From Flavobacterium sp. (GTDB lineage Bacteria > Bacteroidota > Bacteroidia > Flavobacteriales > Flavobacteriaceae): a stretch of DNA of 64,000 bases. Numbering within the stretch: position 1 is the first letter of the stretch; the number at the start of each line of letters is the position of its first letter. Positions 7,773-16,145 of this stretch are shown in pieces. The DNA is taken from NCBI RefSeq assembly GCF_004295795.1, contig NZ_SEBR01000006.1, positions 1 to 64,000 of the forward strand, given 5' to 3'. The position numbers and the translations under genes were made by a program. The notes beneath the pieces were generated by a model. The model was not told where the DNA came from and ran no database searches. It was given only the letters and a program-made list of their open reading frames with translations.

Positions 7773-9857
7773 GTGAAATACTTTTACACTGCACTGTTTT
7801 TTGTTTTGGCCTCGTACGCATTTGGACAATGGGAAAGTCCGATGGATAAACTTGACGAACGCCTAATCGCGGGCGATTTCAAGGCTTTGCACGAGATTTC
7901 CGATTATCTCGACAGCAAAATGGAAATCGAGGACAATCTTGGCTATCACTTACTTCAGACGCGACAAGATGTCGTAGCCAGGCGAAAGATTGCCGAAAGT
8001 TCTTTTTTTACCGAGGCAGAAATCAAACTTGACACTTCGTTGACTTCCAAAAAATTTGAGGATTTTCTCAAAGCCAACGCCAAATCGATAAAATACGACC
8101 CAGAAATTCAGGCATTTTACATCACGCCTTTCGAAAAGCGCGAGGTCGTTTTTGGATTGCGCGAACTCACGAAAGCGCGTAGGAAGCTTTTGGATTCGCT
8201 TTTTGCCCAAAATTCCGAATGGCTCGAAAATCCGCGTCAGCGAAAACTTTGGGACGCGAAAGATCCGAAACTGCTCACGGAAATCGCTAGCGAATTGTTG
8301 CGAAAACGGTATAGACGCAACAGCTCCTACGATGAAAAAGAGATCGTGCAACGCCTGCAACATCTTGCCGGAACGATCGTTGGCGTCAAGGATCACGTCG
8401 GCAAACTCAACTTTCACAGCGACGAGGATTTCTACACGGAATCGAAATTGAACCTGTATATTTTCTTCGTCCGGAATTATCGAAAATTCTACTGGAACGC
8501 GTCCGAAAACAGATTCGCCACGAAAGATTTACCGATGGAAAAGAACGATCGCGAACGGGAACTTTTTGATCAATTGTTTTCGGGAAACGACAAAGACGCG
8601 CTCGAAGCCTTTACAATCTTAACACAATCCGATACCGCGAAAGTGGCCGCGTTGTGCAACGAATTTGAGGCCATAAGCAGCGTAAGTCGTGCGAATTATG
8701 TTTTGCCGCTGTTTCCGTTCCGATTTTTGAAGCAATTGTCCATTTTGACTTCGTATTGTCAAGCGAACCAAATCTCGCTCAACCTTTCGCGATCGCATTT
8801 GCTGTCTTGTCGAAAACTGGAGACGAAAATGGACGCAAGGCAGACTCGGCAACTTGAAGACGATCTCATCAATTCGTTGACTTTGGCGGAAATTTCTGCT
8901 TTTGAATACCATTTCCTGATTCGTCTATATTCGTTCGATTCGATGGTTTCGGTTTCACGGATTCTCGACAAATTTTATTCGCGACACTGGAACGAAGTGG
9001 TGGAAAACCAGCAGGAATTGGCATTGTATCTCAAAAAAGCCGAGTTGTTCAAAAGATTTCAGATAAGCGGAAGCTGTCGCAATTACTTGCTGAAGTTTCG
9101 TCATGCCGATGGAAATATTGCCAAAACGCTGAAAGAGTTGAAGACGCAGGATGTACAAATCGAGGAATCGCGCAAAAAAGCGCTTTTGGAAATGCGACTC
9201 CCGATCTATTTTGAAGTCGAAAAAAAATGGGGCGAGGACAACCGCGATACGATTGTAGTCGATCTTGTCGGACTGTATCGCAAAGTAATCAAGGATTCGG
9301 TTGGAAATCGCTATCTGGAATCTGATGTTCAGAAAGTGCTAAGTCTCGGGAATTACGATCAAATGGAACAACTGTTTGAAATTGCGACCAATTACAAATT
9401 CGACCGGGAACAAGACCGATATGAGTTTCTGGACCGCGATTTCGGGTTCGATCCAATCGATTTTTCTCAACCTGGCGTCGCTAAACGGTTTTTGGAAAAT
9501 TACAGGTCGATGTCTCAAAACGAGTTGTACGAGTACTATCTCGACGAAATCGGGATTTCCCGTAAAACGGATGGCGAACTCGACTTCGCAAAAATGTACG
9601 ACATCCTGAAGTACGATTCACAGACTGAATTTGTGGGCGGCGCTACCAAAACGTCAGCAGTTTATATGATTGTCAAACTTTTGGAAATCAAGTTCGCCAC
9701 TACTTTGGGATATCCGAAAAAACTTTGCAATTCCAGTGGTATTTACGGCTGTTCGATTCGCGAAAGGTCGGGCGATTGGCGCCATTTTCTCGAAGAAAAA
9801 GGTTTGGTTTCGAAATCATTCCAAACTCCCGTATCTTTCTCGCTAATTCCCGACTGA
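7773..9857 (+). CDS. Large secreted protein of unknown function
   Basis: A 694-residue protein that I do not recognise. It starts with a classical signal peptide (YFYTALFFVLASYAFGQ, cut likely after Ala or Gly near residue 17). The start is GTG at 7773; the first in-frame ATG, at residue 24, would delete the signal, so GTG is favoured. The mature part is rich in Lys, Arg, Glu, Phe and Tyr and looks mostly helical, with no cysteine motif, repeat or catalytic signature seen. The stop codon overlaps the ATG of the next gene (ATGA), so the two are translationally coupled. The function is unknown; export to the periplasm or beyond is inferred. Confidence 0.75.
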   Translation: MKYFYTALFFVLASYAFGQWESPMDKLDERLIAGDFKALHEISDYLDSKMEIEDNLGYHLLQTRQDVVARRKIAESSFFTEAEIKLDTSLTSKKFEDFLKANAKSIKYDPEIQAFYITPFEKREVVFGLRELTKARRKLLDSLFAQNSEWLENPRQRKLWDAKDPKLLTEIASELLRKRYRRNSSYDEKEIVQRLQHLAGTIVGVKDHVGKLNFHSDEDFYTESKLNLYIFFVRNYRKFYWNASENRFATKDLPMEKNDRERELFDQLFSGNDKDALEAFTILTQSDTAKVAALCNEFEAISSVSRANYVLPLFPFRFLKQLSILTSYCQANQISLNLSRSHLLSCRKLETKMDARQTRQLEDDLINSLTLAEISAFEYHFLIRLYSFDSMVSVSRILDKFYSRHWNEVVENQQELALYLKKAELFKRFQISGSCRNYLLKFRHADGNIAKTLKELKTQDVQIEESRKKALLEMRLPIYFEVEKKWGEDNRDTIVVDLVGLYRKVIKDSVGNRYLESDVQKVLSLGNYDQMEQLFEIATNYKFDREQDRYEFLDRDFGFDPIDFSQPGVAKRFLENYRSMSQNELYEYYLDEIGISRKTDGELDFAKMYDILKYDSQTEFVGGATKTSAVYMIVKLLEIKFATTLGYPKKLCNSSGIYGCSIRERSGDWRHFLEEKGLVSKSFQTPVSFSLIPD

Positions 9858-10567
9858 TGAACAAATTCCTGATTGCCGCCATTGCCGCGTTTGTGCTTTG
9901 TAGTTCCGAAAAGCCGCAAACCAAGATCTCATCCTTCACCGCAAACCTGTCCAAAACAAAAATCCAGCTTTTTTGGAAAGACGCGAAAGGCAACCGTTTC
10001 AACTCGATTTCAAAGGTCAAAAAACAGCTCGAGTCCAGAGGTAAAACGCCGCTTTGCATCATGAACGGCGGCATGTTCCAAAAGGATTTTTCGCCTCAGG
10101 GATTGTATATCGAAAACGGAAAAACGCTGGCCAAACTCGATGTCTCAAACGCTTCCGGGAATTTTTACCTGAAACCGAATGGCGTTTTTTACATCACTTC
10201 CGACGCAAAAGCCCACGTTCGCGAAACCTCTAAATTTGTCGCATCCGACAAGGTCAACTATGCCACGCAATCGGGTCCGATGCTTGTGGTTGACGGAAAA
10301 ATCCATCCGGCATTCAGCGAAGGTTCCAAAAATGTCAACATCCGGAACGGCGTCGGGATTTTGGCCAACGGAAATGTGCTTTTCGCGATTTCGGAGGAAC
10401 CGATAAACTTCTACGACTTCGCCAGATTCTTCAAAGATGCGGGTTGCGCGAACGCTTTGTATCTCGATGGCTTTGTATCGCGCGCCTACATTCCATCAGG
10501 AGATCGCGTTGATGGCGACGGCAATTTCGGGGTCATGATTGCAGTCATTTCCGACCCAATAAAATAA
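9857..10567 (+). CDS. Phosphodiester glycosidase (DUF2233/NAGPA-like) family protein
   Basis: A 236-residue protein whose start ATG overlaps the stop of the preceding gene. The N terminus is hydrophobic (FLIAAIAAFVLCSSE), suggesting export or a lipoprotein (Cys16). The body has the DUF2233/NAGPA landmarks: CIMNGGMF, FSPQGLYIENGK, TQSGPMLVVDG, IRNGVGI and LYLDGFVSRAY. Relatives include the mammalian uncovering enzyme NAGPA and E. coli YigE. The bacterial substrate is not settled, though sugar phosphodiesters in the envelope are a reasonable guess. Coupling to the upstream orphan suggests a shared task. The open frame extends upstream in another frame of that gene, which is not real coding. Confidence 0.85.
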   Translation: MNKFLIAAIAAFVLCSSEKPQTKISSFTANLSKTKIQLFWKDAKGNRFNSISKVKKQLESRGKTPLCIMNGGMFQKDFSPQGLYIENGKTLAKLDVSNASGNFYLKPNGVFYITSDAKAHVRETSKFVASDKVNYATQSGPMLVVDGKIHPAFSEGSKNVNIRNGVGILANGNVLFAISEEPINFYDFARFFKDAGCANALYLDGFVSRAYIPSGDRVDGDGNFGVMIAVISDPIK

Positions 10568-10613
10568 TGGAATAAATCCGAAAAAAAAATTTAGGAAACT
10601 TTGTATTAAATTT

Positions 10614-10621
10614 TATCTTTG
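10614..10621 (+). promoter_or_regulatory. Putative -7 box of the cold-shock gene
   Basis: TATCTTTG matches TAnnTTTG, 28 bases before the ATG at 10650. The expected TTG at -33 is not clear, so confidence is moderate. Confidence 0.4.
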
Positions 10622-10649
10622 AACTTTAATCACTTTATTTTCATTTAAA

Positions 10650-10841
10650 ATGAACGAAGGAACCATCAAATTTTTCAACGAGACCAAAGGTTTCGGATTC
10701 ATCACCCCAAGAGATGGCGGTGCTGACCTGTTCGTACACGTTACAGGATTGAATGGCCGTGTTCGTGAGAACGACAAAGTTACTTACGAAGTACAACAGG
10801 GAAAAAGAGGACCAAGCGCAGTAAACGTTACCGTTATCTAA
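10650..10841 (+). CDS. cspA: Cold-shock domain protein (CspA family)
   Basis: A 63-residue single cold-shock domain, the normal size for bacterial Csp proteins. The RNA-binding motifs KGFGFI (RNP1) and LFVHVT (RNP2) are both present, and the start MNEGTIKFFNETKGFG is typical of Bacteroidota members. These small beta-barrels bind single-stranded RNA and act as RNA chaperones in the cytoplasm. The gene is monocistronic, with its own -7 box and a strong terminator. Which of several csp paralogues it is cannot be decided here. Confidence 0.95.
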   Translation: MNEGTIKFFNETKGFGFITPRDGGADLFVHVTGLNGRVRENDKVTYEVQQGKRGPSAVNVTVI

Positions 10842-10865
10842 GATATCCAAGTACCTGTAATTGTT

Positions 10866-10894
10866 AAAGGCTGCCTTTGTGGGCGGCTTTTTTT
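10866..10894 (+). terminator. Rho-independent terminator of the cold-shock gene
   Basis: AAAGGCTGCC pairs with GGCGGCTTTT through a ten-pair stem with two G-T pairs around a six-base loop, followed by more T residues. Confidence 0.85.
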
Positions 10895-10905
10895 ACGCCT
10901 GAAAA

Positions 10906-11853
10906 TCAGGTATATGTGATTCGAAGTGCTGTTTTTGACATCTCGAGTCTGGCTTGGCGTCCGAAATGCAATGCGATATTGCGATCGGGTTTGTGTCCGA
11001 TGGGTAGGCCGAAGACGATCGGGAAATCATATTCGGAAAAGAAGTTGAGCACCATTGATCGAAACGCGGACTGGATCGTGTTTTCGTCCGGTTGCGGAAA
11101 TTCGGCGACCATGCAGTTGCTTGTTTCGTTGTCTTTTATCGGAATGATGAAATCGCCCACCAAAAGGGCTTTGAGCCTGTCGAATTTTCCCGAGCGTTTC
11201 ATCGCGTAAAGCATGCGTTCGATACTCATCAGATTTTCGAAAACGTCCTCGATGAACAGGATTTTTCCGTCTGTTTTTATGTCGGATTCCGTTCCGATTA
11301 CCGTGTGCAGGATCGATAGGTTTCCTCCGATCAACTCGCCTTCCACTTCAGACAATTTGTGGTTTTCAAGTTGTTCGAATTCAAAATCGCGGGTTGCGTC
11401 GAACAAGATATTCCGCAAACTTTCGAGATCTTTTTGTCCGGCCGTCGCGAATCCGAAAAGCATTGTCGCATGAATCGTCTCAATGCCGAAATTTCGGTTT
11501 ATGTGTGAATGCAGATAAGTGATATCGCTGAATCCGACGAGCCATTTCGGGTTTTGGACAAATTTGGAAAAATCGAGTTTGTCGAGAATCTGGACCGTTC
11601 CGTAACCGCCGCGAAGAAAGAAGATCGCCTTTACTTCATCGTCGTCCAAAGCCGTCTGGAAATCGCGCAGCCGCACTTGTGAACTGGCCGAAAATTGGCA
11701 AAAACTTCCTTCTGAAATCGTTTCTCCTATTATTGTTTCCAAACCCCAATCGGCGAAAGTTTTAGTGACGAACGCCGTGTCGTAAACGCCTTTTCGCGCA
11801 ATGTTGACAAGATAGACCGTATCTCCTTTTTTGAGGTTTTTTGGACGTTTCAT
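10906..11853 (-). CDS. ldcA: LD-carboxypeptidase (peptidase family S66)
   Basis: A 315-residue cytoplasmic peptidase of the LdcA type, which removes the terminal D-Ala from tetrapeptides during peptidoglycan recycling. The Ser-Glu-His triad can be read: GFSD with Ser109, LFIEDV with Glu202 and LPIGHKPD with His287. Other family markers are RGGYGT at 81-86 and GELIGGNLS near 172-180. The length fits the family and no signal peptide is seen. The ATG at 11853 begins MKRPKNLKKGD, typical of the N terminus. It converges with the cold-shock gene and shares the spacer with its terminator. The symbol reflects family membership. Confidence 0.9.
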   Translation of the reverse strand: MKRPKNLKKGDTVYLVNIARKGVYDTAFVTKTFADWGLETIIGETISEGSFCQFSASSQVRLRDFQTALDDDEVKAIFFLRGGYGTVQILDKLDFSKFVQNPKWLVGFSDITYLHSHINRNFGIETIHATMLFGFATAGQKDLESLRNILFDATRDFEFEQLENHKLSEVEGELIGGNLSILHTVIGTESDIKTDGKILFIEDVFENLMSIERMLYAMKRSGKFDRLKALLVGDFIIPIKDNETSNCMVAEFPQPDENTIQSAFRSMVLNFFSEYDFPIVFGLPIGHKPDRNIALHFGRQARLEMSKTALRITYT

Positions 11854-12164
11854 GGCGTAAATGTAATGGCTCGGATGTCAAATTCCAAACCGTTGATCTC
11901 AAATTCCAAAACTCAAATCCCATCCCGATAGCAATCGGAACCAAATTCCTGTTCACTTCTGACACATTCATATAAAAAAATGAACCATTAAGAGCATTAA
12001 GGACATTAAGACGCTGAACCGAAAGTCGTTTGTGGAAGTTTTGAACCGCTAAAAAACGTTAAGGAAGTCAAGCGGTACGTTCAAGGGCGATGTTGACTAT
12101 TTTAGTCTTTTTCACGGAAATCCCTACTGCAAAACTTTACTGTCCTTAGTAAACTTCATGCTTC
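11854..12164. other. Intergenic region with CATTAAG run and degenerate palindrome
   Basis: No gene is supported. It contains a degenerate CCCGATAGCAATCGG palindrome at 11924-11938, a run of three CATTAAG-type heptamers at 11985-12010 oriented as in the array at 1-865, and 'gttaaggaagtcaagcgg', also like parts of that array. It leads straight into the 60-bp minisatellite. Confidence 0.7.
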
Positions 12165-12900
12165 AAAAGACCACTGGAAATTCATCCCGGAAAAACCTCA
12201 ATGTCCTAAATGAACTAAATGGTTCAAAAAACTATCCGAAATTCATCCCAGAAAAACCTTAATGCCCTTAATGAACTTAATGGTTCAAAAAAACTATCCG
12301 AAATTCATCTCAGAAAAACCTCAATGTCCTTAATAAACTTAATGGTTCAAAAAACTATCGGAAATTCATCTCAGAAAAACCTTAATGCCCTTAATGAACG
12401 TAATGGTTCAAAAAACTATCGGAAATTATTTTTCAGAAAAACCTTAATGCCCTTAATGAACTTAATGGTTCAAAAAACTATCGGAAACTATTGCAGAAAA
12501 ACCTTAATGCCCTTAACGAACTTAATGGTTCAAAAAACTATCCAAAATTCATCTCAGAAAAACCTTACTGCCCTTAATGAACTTAATGGTTCAAAAAACT
12601 ATCGGAAACTATTGCAGAAAAACCTCAATGTCCTAAATGAACTTAATGGTTCAAAAAACTATCCAAAATTATTTCAGAAAAACCTCAATGTCCTAAATGA
12701 ACTTAATGGTTCAAAAAACTATCCGAAATTCATCTCAGAAAAACCTCAATGTCCTTAATAAACTTAATGGTTCAAAAAACTATCGGAAATTATTTCAGAA
12801 AAACCTCAATGTCCTAAATGAACTTAATGGTTCAAAAAACTATCGGAAACTATTGCAGAAAAACCTTAATGCCCTTAATGAACTTAATGGTTCAAAAAAA
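12165..12900. repeat. 60-62-bp minisatellite, 12 units plus a degenerate first unit
   Basis: The anchor 'ggttcaaaaa' recurs at 12221, 12282, 12344, 12405, 12467, 12527, 12588, 12648, 12708, 12769, 12829 and 12889, spacing 60-62 bp. Each unit is roughly: ggttcaaaaaactat, (c/g)(c/g)(a/g)aa, a variable 'attcatct' / 'attattt' / 'ctattg' box, cagaaaaacct, then two or three CTTAATG-like heptamers. Because periods of 60, 61 and 62 mix, the reading frame shifts along the array. The two long open frames here (12219-12758, 12697-12924) are considered spurious. Confidence 0.95.
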
Positions 12901-12913
12901 CCGAATCCGGAAA

Positions 12914-13648
12914 TCAATACTTAATCTGGCAATTCGTACAAAAGAAACTGCGCCGATGTTTTTTACCCGTTTCCTTTTTGTGCATCGGCAAGTCGCAACG
13001 CTCGCATGTCTTCTGGGAATAGGCCTGCCAATGCTTATTCAACGCACGATTTCCCTCTTTTTTGTACTTTAGGAATTCCTTCGGATAACCCACGACTTCC
13101 TCGAACATTTTCTTTTTTTTGGCCGATGGGATCTTGCCAGTTTCCGATTCCGGATGGATTCTTGCGCGATACAGGACTTCGGTTTTGATGATGTTTCCGA
13201 CGCCCGCGAAAATGTCCTGCTCAAGTAAGGTGTCGCAAATGAGCTCGTGCGGAATCTCAAGCAGTTTCTTTCTGGCTTTGGGTTCGCTCCATTTCGGATT
13301 CATCACGTCTGACGTGAAATCGTAGTCGTCGGCAACTTTTCCCTCGACGAGCTTGATGTTCGAGGCGTAAAAGTTCAAAGTGCCGTTCGAAAACCGGAAA
13401 CCGAGTCTGATTTTGGCCTTTCGCGTTTCGTCTACCGAGTAACTTCCGAACATCAAAAAATGTACGCGAATGTAGAAATCGTCGAATGAAATGAGGAAAT
13501 GTTTTCCCCAGGTCTTTAGCGAAATCACCTTTTTCCCTACCGTGCGATCGATGTCGATTTTGGTATTTCCCGTGGCTTCCAAAACCTTATGGCCTTCGAA
13601 ATGCGCGGTTTCTTCGTGTACTATTTTCAAAGTTGGACCTTCTGGCAT
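12914..13648 (-). CDS. nei: DNA glycosylase/AP lyase, Fpg/Nei family (endonuclease VIII-like)
   Basis: A 244-residue base-excision repair enzyme. After removal of Met1 the catalytic N terminus is Pro2-Glu3 within PEGP, which favours the Nei (oxidised pyrimidine) branch over Fpg. The helix-two-turn-helix region QDIFAGVGNIIKTE is present around residue 145, and the C-terminal zinc finger has Cys215, Cys218, Cys237 and Cys240. All features of an active bifunctional glycosylase are intact. The gene ends 14 bases from the minisatellite. It adds to the unusual density of DNA-repair genes in this window. The exact substrate (Nei or Nei-like) is inferred from PEGP. Confidence 0.9.
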   Translation of the reverse strand: MPEGPTLKIVHEETAHFEGHKVLEATGNTKIDIDRTVGKKVISLKTWGKHFLISFDDFYIRVHFLMFGSYSVDETRKAKIRLGFRFSNGTLNFYASNIKLVEGKVADDYDFTSDVMNPKWSEPKARKKLLEIPHELICDTLLEQDIFAGVGNIIKTEVLYRARIHPESETGKIPSAKKKKMFEEVVGYPKEFLKYKKEGNRALNKHWQAYSQKTCERCDLPMHKKETGKKHRRSFFCTNCQIKY

Positions 13649-13810
13649 AAAACTTCAATATTCGTTATTTGTTGTTCGTCATTCGTTATTCCTTATTCCT
13701 TACTCATTATTCATTATTCATTATTCAAGATTTGCGATGATACGTTTCCAATTTTAGCAGCAATTTCCTTGTGTGAATGACTGCCACAATACTAGTTTTT
13801 GCCCTTGGGC

Positions 13811-13900
13811 TCTGCTTCTGCAACTGCAACTGCTTCTGCAACTGCTTCTGCAACTGCAGCTGCAACTGCAACTGCAACTGCAACTACTCCTGCAACCGCC
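13811..13900. repeat. CTGCAA/CTGCTT hexamer array
   Basis: About 14 hexamers of the form ctgcaa, ctgctt or ctgcag in a row, ending directly at the 3' end of the SDR gene. Read on the other strand this is the GCAGTT/GCAGTG-type array seen at 36069-36211 and, shorter, at about 48115-48135. Confidence 0.85.
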
Positions 13901-13907
13901 ACCAAAC

Positions 13908-14681
13908 TCAAGCGCCCTGACCCGAATTGATCATCAAACCGCCATCGATGAAATACGTGCTTCCGGTAACGTAATCGCCCTCGACCGAAGCCAGGAAAAC
14001 CGCGAGTTTGGCCACTTCCTGAGGTTCGCCCGGACGGTGCATCGGAATGTTTTGCGCCATTTCGTCCCGAATGGATTTGTTGTCCATCGCCTGCTGGTTC
14101 ATCGGCGTTAGGATCATTCCAGGCCCGATGTTGTTTACCGTCACGCCTTTTGGAGCGAGTTCCAGAGCCAGCGTGCGCATGAGCATCCTGACCGCGCCTT
14201 TCGAAGCGTTGTAGTCTGAATTGCCGGCAACTGCAATGTCTTCGTGGATTGACGAGATGTTGATGATTTTACCGCGATTTCCAAGTTCGGCGACGTTTTT
14301 CGAAAACCATCGGCAGGCATAAAAAACACCGTACAGATTCGTTTCTATCGTCGTTTTGAAAACCTTTGTCGGCATTTCGTGCAGTGGAATGTTCGATCCG
14401 TTGACGGCCGCGTTGTTCACGAGGATGTCAAGTTTCCCGAAGTGTTTGAGGGTTTTGTCCAAAGCAGATTCGACAAGCTTTTCTTTGGTGACATCGACTT
14501 TGAGCACGAGACACTTCCGACCGAGCTTTTTCACGATCGATGCAGTTTCATCGGCTCCTTTTTTATCCGACCGATAGCAGATTGCCACATCAGCGCCTTC
14601 TGACGCAAATGCTATCGCTATCGCCTGTCCTATTCCCGAATCGGCTCCGGTTATGAAAGCCGCTTTGTCAACTAATCGCAT
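13908..14681 (-). CDS. Short-chain dehydrogenase/reductase (glucose 1-dehydrogenase-like)
   Basis: A 257-residue classical SDR. The cofactor motif TGADSGIG is near residue 8, NNAA near 90, the catalytic Ser in NISSIHE near 140, and YxxxK as YNASK near 155. An NADP-type preference is suggested by CYRSD after the second strand. The C-terminal FIDGG is standard. The open frame continues upstream to 14852, but the ATG at 14681 (MRLVDKAAF) matches the family start and lies just downstream of a leader motif. Many close relatives are called glucose 1-dehydrogenase, but substrates vary widely, so the substrate is not assigned. The gene ends at the hexamer array. Confidence 0.87.
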   Translation of the reverse strand: MRLVDKAAFITGADSGIGQAIAIAFASEGADVAICYRSDKKGADETASIVKKLGRKCLVLKVDVTKEKLVESALDKTLKHFGKLDILVNNAAVNGSNIPLHEMPTKVFKTTIETNLYGVFYACRWFSKNVAELGNRGKIINISSIHEDIAVAGNSDYNASKGAVRMLMRTLALELAPKGVTVNNIGPGMILTPMNQQAMDNKSIRDEMAQNIPMHRPGEPQEVAKLAVFLASVEGDYVTGSTYFIDGGLMINSGQGA

Positions 14682-14688
14682 ATTTTGG

Positions 14689-14706
14689 TGTTTACTTAAA
14701 GTTAGG
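14689..14706 (-). promoter_or_regulatory. 18-bp leader motif shared with the gene at 15906, with -7 box
   Basis: On the minus strand this reads CCTAACTTTAAGTAAACA. The same 18 bases occur at 15921-15938 in front of another gene. TAACTTTA inside it resembles the TAnnTTTG -7 box, and here a TTG lies 20 bases upstream of it, so a promoter is likely. Confidence 0.5.
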
Positions 14707-14751
14707 CGCTTTTGCGTGAGCCGGCAACGGGAATGGCAGTTTGTTAACAAT

Positions 14752-14773
14752 AAAAAACCGGCCGGAGCCGGTT
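14752..14773 (-). terminator. Terminator of the lipoprotein gene at 14797
   Basis: On the minus strand AACCGGC (14773-14767), a four-base loop, GCCGGTT (14762-14756), then a run of T. It is a perfect seven-pair stem. Confidence 0.85.
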
Positions 14774-14796
14774 GTGTAATTCGGTATGCGAAAAAA

Positions 14797-15267
14797 TCAA
14801 AAGGTGTAATATGCCCAAGCCGTAGTCGTATTGCAGCTTGCGTTATTTTCACAATTCCCGGTGATTACCAATCGCCACTTGAAACATTTTTTGGCGTTCA
14901 ATCCCAGTGACGTGATGCTGACACTTCCAGTAGCAGAGCTGAAAAAATTAGGGATCGCATAGTTGACCTGCGTTTGAGGCATCGTTGGAGGAGAAACCGT
15001 GCAATTGTGGAACGGAATGACTTCCAAAGTAACCGTCGTAGTAGCGCAATAAACGGCATCGCTCGTATCCCATGTGAAGGCTGCCGCTCCAGGACCCGCA
15101 TAATTCATCGCATAAGTGTAGAATTGAACGCAAGGGTTACCCGGCCCGCGGCTCGTACTGTCAGAATCTTTGGTTTCGGATTTTTTGGAAACCGAGTTCT
15201 GATCGGAATCTTGGGAACATCCGAAGAAAAGGGCCGAAGCCGACAAAAACAAGAAAAGTTTTTTCAT
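14797..15267 (-). CDS. Hypothetical lipoprotein
   Basis: A 156-residue protein with a lipoprotein signal: FLFLSASALFFGCSQD, lipidation Cys at residue 17, then a Ser/Asp/Lys-rich linker. The mature part holds several cysteines (for example PCVQF, VYCAT, HNCTV, KKCFKW, GNCENNASC), suggesting disulphides, and looks like a small beta domain. No known family was recognised. It has its own terminator on the downstream side, so it is probably a single-gene unit. Confidence 0.7.
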   Translation of the reverse strand: MKKLFLFLSASALFFGCSQDSDQNSVSKKSETKDSDSTSRGPGNPCVQFYTYAMNYAGPGAAAFTWDTSDAVYCATTTVTLEVIPFHNCTVSPPTMPQTQVNYAIPNFFSSATGSVSITSLGLNAKKCFKWRLVITGNCENNASCNTTTAWAYYTF

Positions 15268-15423
15268 AAAAACAAGATTAGATTAATTAACTATCGAGGT
15301 GAATAATTCACGAAATAGTTAGGATCAAACTTGTCTTTTGGAAAAAACTTGTCTCAATATAGGCAGAAAAAAAGTACCTTCAAAACAAATGGCTCATTTT
15401 AAAGAAATTATCAAGACTGCTTC

Positions 15424-15906
15424 TTACTTCTTTTGAGCATTGGCCTGCTTGATCTGGTTGTCAGCATTGGCGATCTGACTGTCGTAACTCGAGCTGTTCG
15501 ACATGCCTTTCGCTTTGGTGTAAGCATCTTTTGCTTTTTGGTAATGCTTGGCCGCCTCGGGGAAATTTTTGTTCTCGAAATGTAGTTTTGCCAATCCGGT
15601 TTCTGCCTCGGCCCACATTCTCACGGTGTTTTCAGATTTGTCCCCTTTATCCATCAGATGGTCGATGTCTGAAATCGCCATCAGGTAATAAGCCGACGAA
15701 GGTTCCGCTTTTAAGGCGGCATCGATACGCGTCCTTCTGCAAGGCGCCTCAGGATTTTTGGTCAATGCCCTACCGGCCGCTTTTATGGCTTCTGGATAAT
15801 TGTTGTCGGTCATTGCCGTTTGGGCTTGGCGGCACAGTTCTTCTTCGGTTTGGCAATGTGCAAGGCCACTGGCCGACAACATTGCGATAAGCAGAAATTT
15901 TCTCAT
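15424..15906 (-). CDS. Small exported TPR-like protein
   Basis: A 160-residue protein with a signal peptide (FLLIAMLSASGLAHCQ; possible cleavage or lipidation near Cys19). The rest is helical with spacing typical of tetratricopeptide-like repeats: YPEAIKAAGRALTKNP near residues 36-51 and FPEAAKHYQKAKDAY near 114-130. TPR repeats mediate protein-protein contacts, so it may be a periplasmic scaffold. No partner is evident. The leader carries the 18-bp motif also found in front of the SDR gene, suggesting shared control. Confidence 0.7.
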   Translation of the reverse strand: MRKFLLIAMLSASGLAHCQTEEELCRQAQTAMTDNNYPEAIKAAGRALTKNPEAPCRRTRIDAALKAEPSSAYYLMAISDIDHLMDKGDKSENTVRMWAEAETGLAKLHFENKNFPEAAKHYQKAKDAYTKAKGMSNSSSYDSQIANADNQIKQANAQKK

Positions 15907-15920
15907 AATAGACTTGTTGT

Positions 15921-15938
15921 TGTTTACTTAAAGTTAGG
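15921..15938 (-). promoter_or_regulatory. Second copy of the 18-bp leader motif
   Basis: Identical to 14689-14706 (CCTAACTTTAAGTAAACA on the minus strand) and placed 15 bases before the ATG at 15906. It contains the -7-like TAACTTTA; the -33 element is weaker here. Confidence 0.5.
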
Positions 15939-16088
15939 ATTTTAAGTAGTGCATAACGAACTTTCTGACATAACGTTAACATTTTTTTGAGTGCGTGAGT
16001 GCAAATGCCTGAGTGCCTGAGTTTTTTGCGAGTCACAGACTCGGGAACGCCAATCGCGAAGTTGCAAACTTCGCTCCCAGATAAAGCC

Positions 16089-16123
16089 AAAAAAAAACCG
16101 CTCCTGTATCCAGAAGCGGTTTT
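16089..16123 (-). terminator. Terminator of the GEVED/T9SS gene
   Basis: On the minus strand AAAACCGCT and AGCGGTTTT form a nine-pair stem around a 12-base loop, followed by a T-run. It lies 23 bases after the stop codon at 16146. Two further small palindromes, 'gcgagtcacagactcg' and 'gcgaagttgcaaacttcgc', lie just beyond (16028-16076). Confidence 0.85.
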
Positions 16124-16145
16124 CTCCAAAAAACTAAAAAGAAAT

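Noticed and set aside
12165..12900. Possible CRISPR array
   Set aside because: Units are contiguous near-identical 60-62-bp repeats without unique spacers, and no cas gene is in the window.
12219..12924. Long open frames across the 60-bp minisatellite (repetitive Asn/Leu/Lys proteins)
   Set aside because: Unit lengths of 60, 61 and 62 shift the frame from copy to copy, no start signal or domain is seen, and the product is only the repeat read through.
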